Shown here in pieces: positions 63,875-64,000 of a stretch of 64,000 nucleotides of DNA. The stretch is from NCBI GenBank assembly GCA_963728895.1, contig CAVSLM010000008.1, positions 272,445 to 336,444 of the forward strand, given 5' to 3'. A model generated the notes under the pieces. It was not told where the DNA came from, ran no database searches, and was given only the letters and a program-made list of their open reading frames with translations. The stretch comes from CAVSLM01 sp963728895 (GTDB lineage Bacteria > Pseudomonadota > Gammaproteobacteria > JBBQDK01). The first letter of the stretch is position 1. Each line of letters opens with the position of its first letter. The translations under genes were made by a program, and so were the position numbers.

Positions 63875-64000
63875 AATGGACGCAGCGCGACTTCCAAACT
63901 TCTTCATCATCGGTGCTGCCAAGGCGGGCACCACCAGCCTGTATGAGAGCCTCAGGATGCATCCGGAAGTCTATGCCGGGCAGGTCAAGAGCAGCAATTG
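63875..64000 (+). CDS. Second sulfotransferase, N-terminal part (cut by the window edge)
   Basis: The ATG at 63875 opens a frame to the window edge, encoding MDAARLPNFFIIGAAKAGTT then SLYESLRMHPEVYAGQVKSS. PNFFIIGAAKAGTTSLYESL is the 5'-phosphosulfate loop of PAPS-dependent sulfotransferases, very like the one at 61497. About 42 residues are visible. It follows the flippase gene by 79 bp. Confidence 0.8.

Overview
The window reads as high-GC gammaproteobacterial chromosome, most likely from a sulfur-oxidising lineage of the Chromatiales/Ectothiorhodospiraceae kind. That placement is an inference. It rests on rpoS, the EF-P paralogue efpL (yeiP), a class I gshA, oxyR with dps, a sulfite dehydrogenase pair (sorA-sorB), a periplasmic DsrE-like protein, a fused ATP sulfurylase/APS kinase and a PEP-CTERM-type exported protein. 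No rRNA, tRNA, CRISPR array, integrase or recognisable transposase gene was found.

Layout. 0-5 kb: an edge-truncated gene, a NYN/OST-HTH RNA-binding protein, exported pentapeptide-repeat and bactofilin-like proteins, small unknown genes and an orphan HicA-like gene. 5-9.5 kb: a broken periplasmic sensor gene followed by two methyl-accepting chemotaxis proteins, the second ending in a zinc-binding CZB domain. 9.5-25 kb: housekeeping genes: efpL, gamma-glutamyltransferase, a Pro/Ala-rich envelope protein, a DMT permease, lhr helicase (one frameshift), DsrE-like, gshA, SIMPL protein, EF-G paralogue, yceH. 25-38 kb: an adenylate-forming CoA ligase, PAP2 phosphatase, POT transporter, FAD oxidase, DUF1820, CDP-alcohol phosphatidyltransferase plus HAD phosphatase, ADP-ribosylglycohydrolase, fatty-acid hydroxylase, then divergent oxyR and dps with an OxyR-type operator. 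38-50 kb: hybrid histidine kinase, sorAB, double-cupin protein, rpoS, an ExeA-like ATPase carrying periplasmic cadherin-like repeats, and a lipoprotein/OmpA pair. 50-64 kb: ATP sulfurylase/APS kinase, a PEP-CTERM protein under an apparent sigma-54 promoter, then an exopolysaccharide locus (epimerase, UDP-sugar dehydrogenase, DUF4091 protein, wecC- and wecB-like genes, two sulfotransferases, a flippase).

Two features cut across the genes. First, a family of about 250-bp MITE-like elements with termini GGAAATCTCACCAGC / GCTGGTGAGATTTCC occurs eight times, whole or in part. It sits preferentially at gene 3' ends; in two unrelated genes it supplies the same C-terminal peptide and stop codon, and in a third its terminal repeat contains the stop codon. 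Second, GTAG-type REP palindromes occur singly, in 96-bp composite units and in a 75-bp tandem array.

The exopolysaccharide locus is visibly lower in GC in places and contains many frameshifts (about ten between 59 and 61.1 kb). Conserved motifs survive in alternating frames, which suggests sequence error more than gene decay. Functionally, the APS kinase could make PAPS for the sulfotransferases, which would fit a sulfated extracellular polysaccharide.
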